A stretch of DNA of 64,000 nucleotides from Qipengyuania citrea (GCF_024171405.1 NZ_JALJZT010000002.1:372001-436000); one strand, 5' to 3'; positions 1 through 9,292 are shown, numbered from the stretch's first letter. Numbers and translations are program-made. The notes: generated from the letters alone by a model not told the origin.

Positions 1-1
1 G

Positions 2-796
2 CTGCTGACCCGGCTGGACCTGGCGGAATGGGACGATGTCGCCGAGCTATCGACCGCGGCGCTGCGCACCCATCTGGCGTCACGCCGCGCCGACGGCCTG
101 TCGAACGCTTCGACCGCACGCGAACTCTCCGCGCTCAAGGGGTTCATCGGTTTTGCGCGGACGCAGGCGGGACACGCGGTATCCGACCCCCCGCGCCTGC
201 GCGGCCCGCGGATCAAGAAAGGCCTCCCGCGCCCGGTCACCCCCGACGATGCCATCGGTCTTGCGGATACGGTGGAAGCGCTCGCCGCCGACGACTGGAT
301 CGGGGCGCGTGACCGCGCGGTGCTGCTGCTGCTCTATGGCGCGGGCATGCGGATTGCCGAGGCGCTGTCGCTGACCGCATCCGCGCTGCCGCTGGGCGAG
401 CGGCTGACCGTGACCGGCAAGGGCGGCAAGCAGCGCGTCGTTCCCCTCATTCCCATCGTGCGCGAGGCGGTGGCGGACTATGCCGCGCGCTGTCCCTGGC
501 CCTTGCCCCCGCAGGAGCCGCTGTTTCGCGGCGCGAAGGGTGGGCCGCTCGTACAGGGGGTCGTGCAGCGGACCACCGCGCGCGCGCGCAAGGCGCTGGG
601 CCTGCCCGACAGCGCCACGCCGCATGCGCTGCGGCACAGCTTCGCCACGCATCTGCTGGGTGCGGGCGCAGATTTGCGCAGCCTGCAGGAATTGCTTGGC
701 CATGCCAGCCTCGGGTCGACGCAGATCTATACCAAGGTCGATGCGGCCAGCCTGCTCGAAACTTATCGCAACGCCCATCCGCGTGAACGGGACTAG
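2..796 (+). CDS. xerC: Tyrosine recombinase XerC (5' end outside window)
   Basis: This is a site-specific tyrosine recombinase of the XerC/D type, which with its partner resolves chromosome dimers at dif during division. The reading frame is open from the window edge, so the N-terminus is missing. What remains is part of the SAM-like core-binding domain (up to about base 240) and the whole catalytic domain. Catalytic residues are visible: Arg in GAGMRIAEAL, Lys in TGKGGKQR, His and Arg in HALRHSFATH, His in LLGHASLGST, and the nucleophile Tyr in QIYTKV. Its TAG stop overlaps by 4 nt the stop of the convergent DedA gene. No phage or island genes are adjacent, so a housekeeping role fits better than a mobile-element integrase. 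Confidence 0.93.
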   Translation: MLTRLDLAEWDDVAELSTAALRTHLASRRADGLSNASTARELSALKGFIGFARTQAGHAVSDPPRLRGPRIKKGLPRPVTPDDAIGLADTVEALAADDWIGARDRAVLLLLYGAGMRIAEALSLTASALPLGERLTVTGKGGKQRVVPLIPIVREAVADYAARCPWPLPPQEPLFRGAKGGPLVQGVVQRTTARARKALGLPDSATPHALRHSFATHLLGAGADLRSLQELLGHASLGSTQIYTKVDAASLLETYRNAHPRERD

Positions 797-1398
797 CGCT
801 CGGCGCGCGGTTTCCAGCTGACGACCCGCCACAAATAGCCGGCGAGCGTCAGCCCGAGCAGGCCGAGCGTGATCCAGCCGAGCACCTCCTGCGATTCGGC
901 GAGCCATACCGCCAGCCGCCGACCGCTTTCGACCAGCAACAGGTTCCAGATGAACGCCCCGGCAAAGGTGAAGCCGAGGAACCGCCACAGGCCCATATGC
1001 GCGAGCCCTGCGGGGAGCGAGATCATCGTGCGGAAGACCGGGGTGAAGCGGAACACGAAGACCACCCAGGGGCCATGCCGCTGGAAGAAGCGCTGTGCGC
1101 GTTCGACGTCTTCCCATTCCATCGTCAGCCAGCGCGCCCAGCGGTTCACGAAGGGTTCGAGCCGGGTCCGCCCCCAATGGTCGCCGAGCCAGTACCAGAC
1201 GTAATTGCCCGCGGTCGATCCAATGGTGCCGACGATCATCAGCGGCCAGAAATCGATCGTGCCGCGCGACACCGCGACCCCGCCCAGCCCCATGATCACT
1301 TCGGACGGGATCGGCGGAAAGATGTTCTCGACCGCCATGAGCAGGAAAATGCCCAGCAGCCCGCCCTGCTCGATCGCGCGGATAATGAGTTCGTGCAT
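793..1398 (-). CDS. DedA family membrane protein
   Basis: DedA-family integral membrane protein of 201 aa. Family members are undecaprenyl-phosphate or phospholipid scramblase/flippase-like proteins of the inner membrane. Family signatures seen are the N-terminal segment with ENIFPPIPSEVIM, the GxxxG-rich region TIGSTAGNYVWYWLG, and FRFTPVFRTMISLPAG (the conserved F-x-R-x-x-P-x-x-R pattern). Several hydrophobic segments alternate with these loops and the protein ends in a basic tail. The ATG at 1398 begins directly before the first hydrophobic segment, so I preferred it to upstream in-frame starts that encode a non-family Arg/His-rich stretch. It is last in a leftward run rsmI-yraN-gshB-dedA, 32 nt after gshB. 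Confidence 0.9.
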   Translation of the reverse strand: MHELIIRAIEQGGLLGIFLLMAVENIFPPIPSEVIMGLGGVAVSRGTIDFWPLMIVGTIGSTAGNYVWYWLGDHWGRTRLEPFVNRWARWLTMEWEDVERAQRFFQRHGPWVVFVFRFTPVFRTMISLPAGLAHMGLWRFLGFTFAGAFIWNLLLVESGRRLAVWLAESQEVLGWITLGLLGLTLAGYLWRVVSWKPRAER

Positions 1399-1430
1399 GA
1401 AACCGTAACCAGCGGGCCCGCGAAGCGGTC

Positions 1431-2399
1431 CTAGAGCTCCGCGTGGCGGCGCTTGATCGCATCCCAGATCAGCCCGGCGGTGTCGGTGCCGTTGAACTTG
1501 TCGATCGCGACGATGCCCGTCGGCGAGGTGACGTTGATCTCGGTCAGCCACTTGCCGCCGATCACGTCAATTCCAACGAATACCAGCCCGCGGCGCTTCA
1601 ATTCGGGGCCCATCGCGGCGCAGATCTCTTCCTCACGCGCGGTCAGCGTCGTCGCTTCGGCATGGCCGCCCTGCGCAAGGTTCGAACGGAACTCACCTTC
1701 ACCCGGGAAGCGATTGATCGCCCCGGCAAATTCGCCGTCGACCAGCACGATACGCTTGTCGCCCTCGCTCACCTCGGGGAGGAAGGGCTGGACCATATGC
1801 GGTTCGGGCCAGGTCTGGTCGAAGACTTCCGACAGCGCCGACAGATTGGTCCCGTGCTTGTCGATACGGAAAATCGCCTTGCCGCCATTGCCGTGCAGCG
1901 GTTTGACCACGACCGAGCCGTGCTTCTTCTGAAAATCGCGCAGATCGTCGAGATGCCGCGCGACCAGCGTCGGCGGCATGTATTGCGCATAGTCGAGCAC
2001 GAACATCTTTTCCGGCGCGTTGACCACTTCGCGCGGATCGTTGGCCACCAGCGTGGTGCCCTTGAGCCGGTCGAGCAGCAGAGCAGAGCTGATATAGCCG
2101 AGGTGGAACGGCGGATCCTGCCGCATCAGCACCACGTCGATATCGCGCGCAAGGTCGATCCGGCGGCGGTCGCCGGCGTGGAAATGGTCGCCCTCGACCC
2201 GCTGGACGGTAACCGGCGCGGCATGCGCGGTGATGCGCCCATGCGGGGTGCCGTCGCTTTCATAGGCGAGGGTCGCGACGTCGTAATGCCACACTTCGAA
2301 CCCGCGTGCCTGCGCCGACAGCATCAGCGCAAAAGAGCTGTCACCCGCGATATTGATGTTTTCGAGCGGGTCCATCTGGACGGCGACGCGTAGGGACAT
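1431..2399 (-). CDS. gshB: Glutathione synthetase
   Basis: ATP-grasp enzyme that joins gamma-glutamylcysteine and glycine to make glutathione in the cytosol. The 322 aa length is normal for the proteobacterial GshB family. The N-terminal domain contains LRVAVQMDPLENINIAGDSS, a clear family start. The ATP-grasp part has VVVKPLHGNGGKAIFR (glycine-rich loop), EGDKRIVLVDGEF, NRFPGEGEFRSNLAQGG and the metal-binding end LTEINVTSPTG. The gene follows yraN in the same direction with a gap of about 40 nt, so the two are probably cotranscribed with rsmI upstream. Confidence 0.97.
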   Translation of the reverse strand: MSLRVAVQMDPLENINIAGDSSFALMLSAQARGFEVWHYDVATLAYESDGTPHGRITAHAAPVTVQRVEGDHFHAGDRRRIDLARDIDVVLMRQDPPFHLGYISSALLLDRLKGTTLVANDPREVVNAPEKMFVLDYAQYMPPTLVARHLDDLRDFQKKHGSVVVKPLHGNGGKAIFRIDKHGTNLSALSEVFDQTWPEPHMVQPFLPEVSEGDKRIVLVDGEFAGAINRFPGEGEFRSNLAQGGHAEATTLTAREEEICAAMGPELKRRGLVFVGIDVIGGKWLTEINVTSPTGIVAIDKFNGTDTAGLIWDAIKRRHAEL

Positions 2400-2442
2400 T
2401 CCTATTCCTCGTAGTCAGGCGAGCGGCGGGAAGAAGCGAAGA

Positions 2443-2793
2443 TTACGGCTGCCAGGCATTGGGGATGTGGCGAGGGAAGCTGCCCGGCGCAAGCAGGATC
2501 ACGTCGATCCGGATATCCTCGCCGTTTTCGGCATAGCGATGCGCCACCGCTTCCGCCGCCGCCGCGACGCGCGAAAGCCGGTGTTCGTCGATCGCATGGT
2601 CGAGATCGGCGCGCTTGCGGCGCCATTTCACTTCGACGAACGCGACCACCCCGCCCCGCCTGGCGACCAGGTCGATCTCACCCGCGGGCGTCCTGACCCG
2701 CCGGTCGAGCACTTGCCAGCCCTTGGCGCGCAACCACACTGCTGCGCGTGTCTCGCCTTCGCGGCCGCTTTTCTCGGCCAGCTGGCGGGTCAT
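2443..2793 (-). CDS. yraN: YraN family (UPF0102) endonuclease-like protein
   Basis: Small protein of 116 aa of the YraN/UPF0102 family, which has a restriction-endonuclease-like fold; the biological function is still unclear. The family core is present: GREGETRAAVWLRAKGW, then RTPAGEIDLVARRGGVVAFVEVKWRR, which holds the Asp and Glu-x-Lys residues of a PD-(D/E)XK site. Its ATG overlaps the stop of rsmI by ATGA (2790-2793), implying translational coupling. The rsmI-yraN order is common in bacteria and supports the assignment. Confidence 0.9.
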   Translation of the reverse strand: MTRQLAEKSGREGETRAAVWLRAKGWQVLDRRVRTPAGEIDLVARRGGVVAFVEVKWRRKRADLDHAIDEHRLSRVAAAAEAVAHRYAENGEDIRIDVILLAPGSFPRHIPNAWQP

Positions 2794-3641
2794 TCGGAGC
2801 GCAGCGCCATGGCCCGCGCGTAGAGCGTCTTGCGGTCCATCCCGGTGGCCTTGGCGACCTGCCCCGCAGCCTGCGAGGCTTTCATCGTGCGCAGGGCGGC
2901 GACCAGCATGATCTCCGCCTCTTCCTCGCTCGCCACGCTTTCGGGCGGCGGGCCGATCAGCAGGACGATTTCGCCGCGCGGGGGATTGGCATCGAAATAG
3001 GCGCGCACGCCCGCGGGCAGGCCGCGGCGCATTTCTTCGTGCAGCTTGGTCAATTCGCGCGCCACCGCCACTTCGCGTTCGGGAAGAACCTCCTCGATCG
3101 CTGCCAGCGATTTCGCCAGACGCGGCGCGGTCTCGTAGAAGATCAGCGTGCTAACGACCCCGGCCAGTTCTGCGAGCGTTTCGCGGCGGGCCTTGTCCTT
3201 GCTGGGCAGGAAACCGGCGAAGAGGAAGCGGTCATTGGGCAGGCCCGACAAGGCCAGCCCGGTCACGGCCGCGCAGGCCCCGGGCAGCGCGGTAACGGGG
3301 ATGCCCTCTGCCCGGCAATCATTGACTAGCCGGTAACCGGGGTCGGAGACCATCGGGGTGCCCGCATCGCTGACCAGCGCCACCGCCCGGTCGCGCATGG
3401 ATTCGACCAACCGGGTGCGGTCGCGATGTTCGCTGTGATCGTCATAGCGCCACATCGGCTTCGAGATGCCGAGATGCTTGAGCAGCTTGCCGGTGACCCG
3501 CGTATCCTCGCAGGCGATCCCGTCGCAGCGGCGCAACACATCGACCGCGCGCAGTGTGATATCCCCAAGGTTGCCGATCGGGGTGGCGACGATATAGAGC
3601 CCCGGTGTAAGGGAATCTTCGGAAGGGGTCGCATCAGTCAC
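2790..3641 (-). CDS. rsmI: 16S rRNA (cytidine-1402-2'-O)-methyltransferase
   Basis: RsmI uses S-adenosylmethionine to 2'-O-methylate C1402 in the decoding centre of 16S rRNA. The tetrapyrrole-methylase fold is evident: GLYIVATPIGNLGDITLRA at the start, ALVSDAGTPMVSDPG, LPGACAAVTGLALSGLPNDRF, and TLIFYETAPRLAKSL. The C-terminal winged region follows (about the last 50 aa). I chose the GTG at 3641, giving 283 aa, the usual family length; an in-frame TTG a few codons upstream is possible, and longer starts add non-family sequence that runs antisense into the divergent lipoprotein gene. First gene of the leftward run, 37 nt from a divergently read lipoprotein gene. Confidence 0.94.
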   Translation of the reverse strand: MTDATPSEDSLTPGLYIVATPIGNLGDITLRAVDVLRRCDGIACEDTRVTGKLLKHLGISKPMWRYDDHSEHRDRTRLVESMRDRAVALVSDAGTPMVSDPGYRLVNDCRAEGIPVTALPGACAAVTGLALSGLPNDRFLFAGFLPSKDKARRETLAELAGVVSTLIFYETAPRLAKSLAAIEEVLPEREVAVARELTKLHEEMRRGLPAGVRAYFDANPPRGEIVLLIGPPPESVASEEEAEIMLVAALRTMKASQAAGQVAKATGMDRKTLYARAMALRSE

Positions 3642-3678
3642 CCTTCCCCCATGAACCAATATTGAGGGACGCGGCAAG

Positions 3679-4836
3679 ATGAAGCGCTGGACTTTCGACC
3701 GTCGGGCAATGGTAACCCTCGGGCTGGCAGCCCTGCTGGGCGCCTGCTCGGTCATTCCCAAGGCCCCCGAACGCGCGGGGCCGGTGGCGCCGACGCCTTC
3801 CGCCGAACCGACGCAGAGCCTGCCGACCGACGAGACGCGGCACCGGATCGCGCTGCTGGTCCCGATGTCGGGCCGCAACGGGCCGGTCGGCCAGTCGATC
3901 GCCAATGCCACCACCATGGCGCTGCTCGACACCAATGCCGGCAATCTGCGGATCACCACTTACGACACCGCCAAGGGTCCCGAAGCCGCGGCGCGCCAAG
4001 CGATCGCGGAAGGCAACAAGCTGATCCTCGGCCCATTGCTCGGATCGAACATCCCTTCGGTCACCGCCCCGGCGCGTGCGGCGGATGTGCCGGTGATTTC
4101 CTTCTCCAACGATACCGGCGCCGCGGGCCCCGATGTGTTCATCATGGGGCACATCCCCGAACAGTCGATCACGCGCACTGTCCAGTATGCCCGCAGCCAG
4201 GGCGCGCAGAATTTCGCCATTATCGCCCCCGACGGGGAATATGGTTCGCGCGCGGAAGACGCGGTGCGGCGCGCGGTGGCAGCCTATGGCGGCGAGGTCG
4301 TGTGGACCGAACGTTTCGCCCGCGGCAACACTTCGATCGTTAGCGCGGCAGAGCGGCTGAAGGCGCATGGCGGCTATGACACCGTGCTCGTCGCCGATGG
4401 CGCGCGCCTTGCGGCGCAGGCCGCGGGCGTGCTCAACCCGGGCGGCGCCATGACCACCCGGCTGCTGGGTACCGAATTGTGGAGCGGCGAAGGCTCGGTC
4501 ACGCGCGCATCTGCTCTGACGGGGGCATGGTTCTCCGCCGTGTCGGACGATCGCTACAAGCGCTTTACCGACAGCTATGAGGCACGCTTCGGCAGCCAGC
4601 CCTATCGCATAGCGACGCTGGGTTATGACGCGGTTCTGCTGACCTTGCGCGTGGCGCGCGACTGGCGTCCGGGCCGCGATTTCCCCGCTGGCGCATTGCG
4701 CAGCGAAGACGGCTTCCTCGGCCTCGACGGGGCTTTTCGCTTCGGGCGCAACGGGCTGGTCGAACGCGCCTTCGAAGTGCGCGAAGTGCGTGATGGTGCG
4801 GTTGTCGTGGTGGAGAATGCACCCAGCCGCTTCTGA
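3679..4836 (+). CDS. Penicillin-binding protein activator (LpoA-like) lipoprotein
   Basis: Predicted lipoprotein of 385 aa with a periplasmic-binding-protein type I fold. It resembles the C-terminal domain of LpoA, the outer-membrane activator of PBP1a. The N-terminus has basic residues, a hydrophobic stretch and a lipobox (AALLGAC), followed by a Pro-rich linker to about residue 50. The body contains IALLVPMSGRNGPVGQSIANA and GNKLILGPLLGSN, typical of the family. It lacks the TPR-like N-terminal half of E. coli LpoA, as is normal in alphaproteobacteria. Divergence from rsmI mirrors the common rsmI/lpoA arrangement (yraP/yraN/yraM region of E. coli), which supports the call. Confidence 0.87.
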   Translation: MKRWTFDRRAMVTLGLAALLGACSVIPKAPERAGPVAPTPSAEPTQSLPTDETRHRIALLVPMSGRNGPVGQSIANATTMALLDTNAGNLRITTYDTAKGPEAAARQAIAEGNKLILGPLLGSNIPSVTAPARAADVPVISFSNDTGAAGPDVFIMGHIPEQSITRTVQYARSQGAQNFAIIAPDGEYGSRAEDAVRRAVAAYGGEVVWTERFARGNTSIVSAAERLKAHGGYDTVLVADGARLAAQAAGVLNPGGAMTTRLLGTELWSGEGSVTRASALTGAWFSAVSDDRYKRFTDSYEARFGSQPYRIATLGYDAVLLTLRVARDWRPGRDFPAGALRSEDGFLGLDGAFRFGRNGLVERAFEVREVRDGAVVVVENAPSRF

Positions 4837-4899
4837 GCAGGGCGGATAACCCCGCCGGCGCGCTTGTAGCGGCGGGAAACCGCACGATATAGCAGCTGC

Positions 4900-6876
4900 A
4901 TGTCCGACGATCTGTTCGAAAACACGCCGACCTCCAGCGGCGACTATGACGCTTCCTCGATCGAGGTCCTCGAAGGCCTCGAACCGGTGCGGCGCCGCCC
5001 CGGCATGTATATCGGCGGCACCGACGATCGCGCGCTGCATCACCTCGTTGCCGAAGTGCTCGACAACTCGATGGACGAGGCCGTGGCCGGCCATGCCACG
5101 CGGATCGAGGTGCGGCTCGAGGAAGGCAATCGCATCACTATCGCGGATAACGGCCGCGGCATGCCGGTGGACGAGCATCCCAAGTTCCCGGGCAAGTCCA
5201 CGCTCGAGGTGATCCTCTCCACGCTGCACTCGGGCGGCAAGTTCTCGGGCAAGGCCTACGCCACCAGCGGCGGCCTGCACGGTGTCGGCATCTCGGTGGT
5301 GAACGCCCTGTCGAGCGATACGCGGGTCGAAGTGGCGCGCGACAAGCAGCTGTTCGCGCAGAGCTTTGCCAAGGGGCAGACGCTCGGCCCGCTCGAGCAG
5401 CTCGGCCCGACGCCCAATCGCCGCGGCACCACGGTCAGCTTCGTCCCCGACACCGAGATTTTCGGCGACCGCCAGTTTAGCCCCAAGCGGTTGTTCAAAC
5501 TGGCGCGGTCGAAGGCCTATCTCTTCGCCGGTGTCGAAATCCGCTGGAAATGCGCGGACAGCCTCGCGAGCGATGATGTCCCCACCGAAGCGGTGTTCAA
5601 ATTCCCCGGCGGCCTTGCCGATCATCTGGCCGAGCAGATCGGGTCGCGCGAATGCGTCACTGCCGAGCCTTTTGCGGGCAGCCAGGATTTTCCCGAGGAG
5701 GCCGGCCGCGTCGAATGGGCGATTGCCTGGCCGCTCTATTCGGACGGTTCGACCAGCTGGTATTGCAACACCGTGCCCACGCCCGATGGCGGCACGCATG
5801 AGCAGGGCCTGCGCGCGGCACTGACCAAGGGCCTGCGCGCCTTCGCCGAGCTGACGGGAGTGAAAAAGGCCAAGGAGCTGACTGCCGACGACGTGATGGT
5901 CGGCGCCGAGGTCATGCTCAGCGTCTTCATCCGCGATCCGCAGTTCCAGTCGCAGACCAAGGACCGGCTGACCTCGCCCGAAGCCGCGCGGCTCGTCGAG
6001 AATGCGGTGCGTGACCATTTCGACCATTTCCTCGCCGACAATATGGACCGCGGCAAGGCGCTGCTCGGCCAGGTGATGGAGCGGATGGACGAGCGACTCC
6101 GGCGCAAGCAGGAACGCGAGATCAAGCGCAAGACCGCGACCAATGCCAAGAAGCTGCGCCTGCCGGGTAAGCTCACCGATTGTTCGGGCGAAGGCGAGGC
6201 GGAAACCGAACTGTTCATCGTCGAAGGCGATTCGGCGGGCGGCAGCGCCAAGCAGGCGCGCGCGCGCAAGAGCCAGGCGATCCTGCCGATCCGCGGCAAG
6301 ATCCTCAACGTCGCCAGTGCCACCGCCGACAAGATCCGCGCGAATAGCGAAATTGCCGACCTCACGCTTGCGATGGGCTGCGGCACGCGCAAGGACTGCG
6401 ACCCCGAGAACCTGCGCTACGACCGCATCATCATCATGACCGATGCCGATGTCGACGGCGCGCATATCGCGACGCTGCTGATGACGTTCTTCTTCCAGGA
6501 GATGACCGAGGTGGTGCGCGGCGGGCACCTCTACCTCGCGCAGCCCCCGCTCTACCGCCTGACCGCAGGCAAGGAGAGCCGCTATGCCCGCGACGACGCG
6601 CACCGTGCCGAGCTGGAAGCCACCGTGTTCAAGGGCAAGAAGGTCGATGTCGGCCGCTTCAAGGGCCTTGGCGAGATGAACCCCGCGCAGCTGCGCGAGA
6701 CCACGATGAACCCGGCTACCCGCAGCCTCATCCGGATCACGCTCCCGCCCGAGTTCGAGGACCGCGCGAAGGTCAAGGAACTGGTCGACCAGCTGATGGG
6801 CCGCAATCCCGAACACCGGTTCAACTTCATCCAGAACAATGCCGGCGACGTGGACCGCGAGATGATCGACGCGTGA
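4900..6876 (+). CDS. parE: DNA topoisomerase IV subunit B
   Basis: ATPase subunit of topoisomerase IV, which decatenates daughter chromosomes together with ParC. The 658 aa product has the GHKL ATPase motifs (EVLDNSMDEAVAG, ADNGRGMPVDEH, TSGGLHGVGISVVNALS), the transducer domain, and the TOPRIM domain with IVEGDSAGGSAKQAR and MTDADVDGAHIATLL. Its C-terminal end, RFKGLGEMNPAQL and then DQLMGRNPEHRF, fits ParE or GyrB. The absence of the long GyrB insertion and the compact QARARKSQAILPIRGKILNV segment favour ParE. It is monocistronic by appearance, 63 nt after the LpoA-like gene. Confidence 0.94.
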   Translation: MSDDLFENTPTSSGDYDASSIEVLEGLEPVRRRPGMYIGGTDDRALHHLVAEVLDNSMDEAVAGHATRIEVRLEEGNRITIADNGRGMPVDEHPKFPGKSTLEVILSTLHSGGKFSGKAYATSGGLHGVGISVVNALSSDTRVEVARDKQLFAQSFAKGQTLGPLEQLGPTPNRRGTTVSFVPDTEIFGDRQFSPKRLFKLARSKAYLFAGVEIRWKCADSLASDDVPTEAVFKFPGGLADHLAEQIGSRECVTAEPFAGSQDFPEEAGRVEWAIAWPLYSDGSTSWYCNTVPTPDGGTHEQGLRAALTKGLRAFAELTGVKKAKELTADDVMVGAEVMLSVFIRDPQFQSQTKDRLTSPEAARLVENAVRDHFDHFLADNMDRGKALLGQVMERMDERLRRKQEREIKRKTATNAKKLRLPGKLTDCSGEGEAETELFIVEGDSAGGSAKQARARKSQAILPIRGKILNVASATADKIRANSEIADLTLAMGCGTRKDCDPENLRYDRIIIMTDADVDGAHIATLLMTFFFQEMTEVVRGGHLYLAQPPLYRLTAGKESRYARDDAHRAELEATVFKGKKVDVGRFKGLGEMNPAQLRETTMNPATRSLIRITLPPEFEDRAKVKELVDQLMGRNPEHRFNFIQNNAGDVDREMIDA

Positions 6877-6893
6877 CGGCTGTGCCGAACGCC

Positions 6894-6922
6894 TTGGATC
6901 GATAGCGGTTGGGTTGTAGTGT
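6894..6922 (+). promoter_or_regulatory. Possible sigma-70-type promoter for the lipoprotein hydrolase
   Basis: TTGGAT at 6894-6899 and TAGTGT at 6917-6922 are separated by 17 nt, immediately after parE and 26 nt before the ATG of the next gene. This is read by eye from the sequence only. Confidence 0.35.
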
Positions 6923-6947
6923 CCCCCTGCACCGCGGGAGACAGCCG

Positions 6948-8078
6948 ATGAACAGGATCGCCTTGGGACTGCTGACCGCGGCCGCCGGCTTGCTCGGTGC
7001 TTGCAGCCTCCCCTCGCCCAGCCTGTCGCTACTGGCGAGCGATTGCGGGGGCCAGTTCGGCGCACCGGGGGACGTCGCGCCAGGCGATGTCTTCTTCATG
7101 GCCAGCAATATGGCCGACTGCCGTGAGGATTCGCTCCAATTCGCCATCTTCCGCTCGGACGAGCTGTCCTACGGCTTCGTCAAACCGGCCGATCACGGTG
7201 AAGAGCCATCGGACGCGCACCGCGCCAAGCTGCTTGCCGAAGACCAATGGCTGGCGGCGCTGACCGACCAGATCGAGCAACCCGGGAACGAGAACCGCGT
7301 GCTGCTCTATATCCACGGCTACCGCAGCGATTTCGACGATGCGCTCGACCGCACGGTCACGGTGCGCAACCTCAATGCCTATTCGGTCCCGACCGTGTCG
7401 GTGGTGTGGCCCTCTCGCAAACGCTATCTCAGCTATCTCTACGATGCCTCGAGCATCGCCTGGTCGCAGGGCTATATCGACAGCCTGCTGCTGTCACTGG
7501 TCGAGAAGAGTAACAACATCACGCTGGTGGCCCACAGCATGGGAGGGCGCGCGCTGGTCGGGGCGATCAGGCGGCTCAACCTCGCCAAGCCCGACAAGGC
7601 AGCGCATGTGCACCGGCTGATCCTCGTGTCACCCGATATCGACCGCCACCAGGTCCTGCGCGACAATGGTTCGATCTCCGAACTGCTGAAGGGCGGGCGT
7701 TCGGTGACGATCTATTCCTCACAGGAAGACCTCGCGCTGCGAACCTCGCGCTCGCTCCACGGCTACAGCCGGCTCGGCAGCTCGGATTGCAGCTATTCGG
7801 TCGACTATGCGGAGCGCAGCCTGGGCCGTGACGGCAATTGCCACCTCGGCCCGGACCTGCCGGGATTGAGCATGGTGGATACTTCGGCCGCGGTAGCCGA
7901 GGGCGGGCTGCGGCACGCCGACGTGTTCGATACCTGCGTCGGCCGTGCCGATCTGGCGGCGGTACTGAATGGCGAGCCCACCCCGTGGCGCGAAACGGTG
8001 GCGCCGCGTGGGGGCCGCACGGGCTACCGCCTCACCCACGAATCCTACACCGCGCAGCGGGACGACTGCCCCGCCTAG
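6948..8078 (+). CDS. Alpha/beta hydrolase (DUF900-type) lipoprotein
   Basis: Predicted secreted lipoprotein of 376 aa with an alpha/beta-hydrolase fold of the DUF900 (COG4782) kind; substrate unknown. The signal peptide ends in a lipobox, AAGLLGAC. The hydrolase part shows RVLLYIHGYRSDFDDAL (strand plus oxyanion region), SVVWPSRKRYLSYLYD, the nucleophile elbow VAHSMGGRAL, and LVSPDIDRHQV with an acidic residue. I selected ATG 6948 because a GGGAGA-type ribosome site lies just upstream and the lipobox then sits at a normal distance. Its TAG stop overlaps the stop of the convergent OsmC fusion gene by 4 nt (8075-8078). Confidence 0.85.
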   Translation: MNRIALGLLTAAAGLLGACSLPSPSLSLLASDCGGQFGAPGDVAPGDVFFMASNMADCREDSLQFAIFRSDELSYGFVKPADHGEEPSDAHRAKLLAEDQWLAALTDQIEQPGNENRVLLYIHGYRSDFDDALDRTVTVRNLNAYSVPTVSVVWPSRKRYLSYLYDASSIAWSQGYIDSLLLSLVEKSNNITLVAHSMGGRALVGAIRRLNLAKPDKAAHVHRLILVSPDIDRHQVLRDNGSISELLKGGRSVTIYSSQEDLALRTSRSLHGYSRLGSSDCSYSVDYAERSLGRDGNCHLGPDLPGLSMVDTSAAVAEGGLRHADVFDTCVGRADLAAVLNGEPTPWRETVAPRGGRTGYRLTHESYTAQRDDCPA

Positions 8079-9292
8079 ACCCCGGTGGTATGCACGTGGA
8101 GATCGCTTTCCAGCGTCCGATGCACCGGGCACTTGTCGGCGATGGCGATGATCCGGCTCCGCTGGTCGTCGGTGAGCTTGTCGCCATGCAGTTCGATCCG
8201 GCGAACCAGCGCCTGCATCGGCCGCCCTTCCTCCATCGCCTCGACATGATCGCACTCGTCCTGGTGCTTGCGTTCATGCGTCACTTCGACCGTCGCCCCC
8301 TCGAGCGGCCAGCCCTTGCCATCTGCATACATCTTCATCGTCATCGCGGTGCAAGTGCCCAGCGCGGCGTTGAGCAAATCGTAAGGCGTCGGCCCGCTGT
8401 CGTCGCCGCCATAACTCTTGGGCTCGTCGGCGATGAAGCGATGAGTGCGGGTGTGGACCTCGGTGCCGAACTTGCCATGGCCGGTTTTCACCACGACGCC
8501 CTTGGCGGGCATCGGCCAGTCGTCGCGAAGCGGCAGATAGCGGCTTGCCCAGGCGGCGATCATGCTGGCGGCGAAGCGCGCATCGGCCTCGTCGAGCAGC
8601 AGATGGTCCGCGCCTTCGAGGCTGACGAAGCTCTTCGGATGTTTGGCCGCGCCGAACAACGCGCTGGCGTTCTCGATCCCGACGATCGCATCGGTGGGGG
8701 AATGGAGGAACAGCAGCGGACGTTTGAGTCGCCCGACCTCTTCGAGCAGGTCGATATTCTCGACCCGTTCGAGGAAATCGCGGCTGAGCGCAAAATCGCG
8801 ACCGCCGATCGTGACCTCGCCCTCGCCTTCCTTGCGGATCGCCTCGAGATCGCCGTCGATCCGCTGGAGCACATGCGGCACATCGCTGGGCGCGCCGATG
8901 GTGGCGATCGCGGCGACCTTGTCGAAGCCCAGATCATCCGCCGCCGCCAGCACCGCCGCACCGCCAAGGCTGTGTCCGACTAGCAGGATCGGCTGCGCGA
9001 AACGCACCAGCAGCTCTTCCGCTGCCGCAACCAGATCGGCGACATCGGTAGCGAAACCCGCGCGCCCGAATTCGCCATCGCTCCCGCCCAGCCCGGTAAA
9101 GTCGAACCGCAGGCAGGCGATGCCTTCCTGCGCCAGCGCACGCGCCACGCTGACCGCCGCGCGGCTCTGCTTGGTGCATGTGAAGCAATGCGCGAACAGC
9201 GCCGCCCCGCGCACCAGCCCGGTGGGCAGTTCGAGCGAACCGGTCAGTTCGTGGCCGGCATCGGTGGCGATAGTAATCTTTTCGGTCGGCAT
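8075..9292 (-). CDS. Bifunctional alpha/beta hydrolase-OsmC family protein
   Basis: Fusion protein of 405 aa. Residues 1 to about 250 form an alpha/beta hydrolase with nucleophile elbow VGHSLGGAAV and the downstream SPTDAIVGIENAS and EGADHLLLD segments. The C-terminal part, about 265-405, is an OsmC/Ohr-like domain with YGGDDSGPTPYDLL and the redox Cys in ALGTCTAMTMKMYA. This architecture is a known, widespread fusion. The OsmC part suggests reduction of organic peroxides, or a related thiol role, while the hydrolase partner's substrate is unknown. A GAGGAAG ribosome site precedes the ATG. Transcription starts divergently from the MoxR gene. Confidence 0.92.
   Translation of the reverse strand: MPTEKITIATDAGHELTGSLELPTGLVRGAALFAHCFTCTKQSRAAVSVARALAQEGIACLRFDFTGLGGSDGEFGRAGFATDVADLVAAAEELLVRFAQPILLVGHSLGGAAVLAAADDLGFDKVAAIATIGAPSDVPHVLQRIDGDLEAIRKEGEGEVTIGGRDFALSRDFLERVENIDLLEEVGRLKRPLLFLHSPTDAIVGIENASALFGAAKHPKSFVSLEGADHLLLDEADARFAASMIAAWASRYLPLRDDWPMPAKGVVVKTGHGKFGTEVHTRTHRFIADEPKSYGGDDSGPTPYDLLNAALGTCTAMTMKMYADGKGWPLEGATVEVTHERKHQDECDHVEAMEEGRPMQALVRRIELHGDKLTDDQRSRIIAIADKCPVHRTLESDLHVHTTGV

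Noticed and set aside
2-796. Phage integrase or genomic island border at xerC
   Set aside because: No att-like repeats or mobile genes adjoin it and the catalytic domain fits housekeeping XerC.
3634-7065. Long open frame (over 1100 codons) on the minus strand opposite parE
   Set aside because: Antisense shadow caused by high GC codon bias; parE is a clear full-length gene.
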